7,512 nt of DNA, taken from the NCBI GenBank assembly GCA_026397575.1, contig JAPLUP010000504.1, positions 1 to 7,512 of the forward strand, written 5' to 3'. The DNA is from Candidatus Zixiibacteriota bacterium. Its GTDB lineage: Bacteria; Zixibacteria; MSB-5A5; CAIYYT01. Below the pieces are notes generated by a model. It saw only the letters and a list, made by a program, of their open reading frames with translations. It was not told the origin of the DNA and searched no databases. The position numbers and the translations under genes were made by a program. This document shows, piece after piece, positions 6,234-7,512 of the stretch; position 1 is the first letter of the stretch, and each line of letters opens with the position of its first letter.

Positions 6234-7512
6234 TCCATCGATTATCTTCTTTCATTTTTATCGCAGTGGGACTCTGTCTGGCCATGCTTTCCGGCTGTGC
6301 CGCGAGTAAACCAACCGCCAAGCCTGTGTTGGCGCCGCGCGCCGCAGATGTCCAGAAAGAGATGAATCCAGATGCCTACAATCATTACACGAATGCGATC
6401 ATCTATGAACAGGAGCAGATTTGGGATGAGGCAATCAAAGAATACGAGGTAGCTCTATCGTATGAACCGCTGTCGTATGACATCCGCATGGCGCTGGGGT
6501 TGCTCTATTTTAATATGAACCGCACGAGTCAAGCGCTGGATGCGTTGCTGCCGATACCGGAGAAAACGGGAGACACTTACAGGTTGCTGGGGGACTGCTA
6601 TCGGCAACTCAATCGTGATGACGAAGCCTGGGCGGTCTACAAGCGGGCGCTGGCTGACGATTCGAATAACGTTAGTCTCAACTACAATCTTGGATTGCTG
6701 GCAGCCAAGCAGCGCAAATTGGATGAAGCCGCCAAGCATTTCCAGGTGGCGGCGCATTATTCCCGTAACGCCGAGCTGTTTCAGCAGATCGCCGAGATGT
6801 ACGCCGGTATTGGCATGTTCGACTCGGCGACTGTGCTGCTGGAGAGGGCAATCACTCTCAGCACTGAGGATCCATCGCTCTATTCGCGGCTATCAGTCTA
6901 CTATCACGCCGGAGGCAAGAAACTCGAATCCAAGAACGCGTTGTATCGAGGAGTGCGAAACTATCCCAACGATGCGAGACTGCGGGCGCAGTTGATCGAG
7001 ACCTATAACTCCGAAGATAATCTGGATTCTGTTGCGGCAATCGCGAGGCAGCTTGTCGAATTGTCCAGTACGGATAAGGTCATCTATGAGAGGATCGGTC
7101 AAGTGCTTCTGAAAGCCAAACTTGATACGTTGGCGGAGGCGTCATTCAAAAAGGCGCTGGCGATTGACAGTACCAGTCGCTACGCGATGTTCTATCTCGG
7201 TCGTATGGCGATTGACAAAAAAGAATATGACTCGGCGAAGACCTATTTCACCAGATTGGTGGGGATTGATTCTACGACGCCCGACGGCTGGATCAATCTG
7301 GCGTTTGTCTATGAACAGGAAAAACAAACTGACAAGTCAATGGATCTCCTACAGCAGGCACTGACTCATGTAACCGCCGATCGTGACAATGTGCAGTTCT
7401 ATCTGGCACAGCTATTGGCCGGCAAGCAGATGTCGGATTCATCACTGGCACTTCTCAAGCAGATAATCGCCGAAGGTGGCGATACCATCAGGGCGTTGTT
7501 TCTGATTGGCGT
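6230..7512 (+). CDS. TPR-repeat lipoprotein, 3'-truncated
   Basis: The frame opens at ATG 6230 and stays open to the window edge (427 complete codons), so the C-terminus is missing. GGAG (6220-6223) lies six bases upstream inside tyrS, and the ATGA overlap with the tyrS stop suggests translational coupling. The N-terminus MIHRLSSFIFIAVG...LSGC is a lipoprotein signal with lipobox L-S-G-C and lipidated Cys 23, followed by a Pro/Ala/Lys linker to about residue 45. From about residue 48 onward there are some eleven or twelve tandem TPR units of about 34 residues, for example WDEAIKEYEVALSYEP, LGDCYRQLNRDDEAWAVYKR and FKKALAIDSTSRYAMFYLGR. It is probably an envelope-anchored scaffold facing the periplasm. 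PilF- or BamD-like roles are conceivable but not shown, and no enzymatic domain is visible. Confidence 0.92.
   Translation, partial: MIHRLSSFIFIAVGLCLAMLSGCAASKPTAKPVLAPRAADVQKEMNPDAYNHYTNAIIYEQEQIWDEAIKEYEVALSYEPLSYDIRMALGLLYFNMNRTSQALDALLPIPEKTGDTYRLLGDCYRQLNRDDEAWAVYKRALADDSNNVSLNYNLGLLAAKQRKLDEAAKHFQVAAHYSRNAELFQQIAEMYAGIGMFDSATVLLERAITLSTEDPSLYSRLSVYYHAGGKKLESKNALYRGVRNYPNDARLRAQLIETYNSEDNLDSVAAIARQLVELSSTDKVIYERIGQVLLKAKLDTLAEASFKKALAIDSTSRYAMFYLGRMAIDKKEYDSAKTYFTRLVGIDSTTPDGWINLAFVYEQEKQTDKSMDLLQQALTHVTADRDNVQFYLAQLLAGKQMSDSSLALLKQIIAEGGDTIRALFLIG

Overview
This window looks like an ordinary chromosomal segment of a mesophilic, probably uncultivated bacterium with roughly balanced GC content. 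The mix of a propionyl/methylmalonyl-CoA carboxyltransferase, a conserved 'unknown' lipoprotein, several TPR proteins and a dispersed palindromic repeat resembles candidate phyla around the FCB group (Candidatus Zixibacteria is my best guess). That placement is an inference from style and memory, not something the sequence proves. I see no phage, plasmid, transposase, CRISPR or tRNA/rRNA genes.

Layout from left to right: (1) the C-terminal three quarters of an acyl-CoA carboxylase beta (carboxyltransferase) subunit on +, entering from the left edge; (2) a 215-bp gap with a short imperfect tandem repeat, then a small predicted lipoprotein on +; (3) converging on it from the other strand, a soluble TPR protein, with an EamA/DMT ten-helix permease upstream of it on -; (4) a 241-bp divergent intergenic region; (5) a small stand-alone two-CBS-domain protein on +; (6) a 396-bp gap holding a 189-bp palindromic, MITE-like repeat and then a good sigma70-type promoter; (7) tyrosyl-tRNA synthetase (tyrS) on +; (8) overlapping the tyrS stop by 4 bases, a TPR-rich lipoprotein that runs off the right edge. 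Gene 8 has no stop codon in the window, so a scan for closed frames would miss it.

Only one tight operon is evident: tyrS plus the TPR lipoprotein, joined by an ATGA overlap and probably driven by the promoter at 4915-4943. The permease and the soluble TPR protein lie in series on the minus strand but are 114 bp apart, with a hairpin between them. The other genes look like single transcription units with no obvious shared pathway.

I did not find a convincing undescribed multi-gene system. The points most worth a second look are the three-block palindromic element upstream of tyrS, the coupling of tyrS to an envelope TPR lipoprotein, the short repeats in the two intergenic regions, and the cysteine-rich variant of the unknown lipoprotein.
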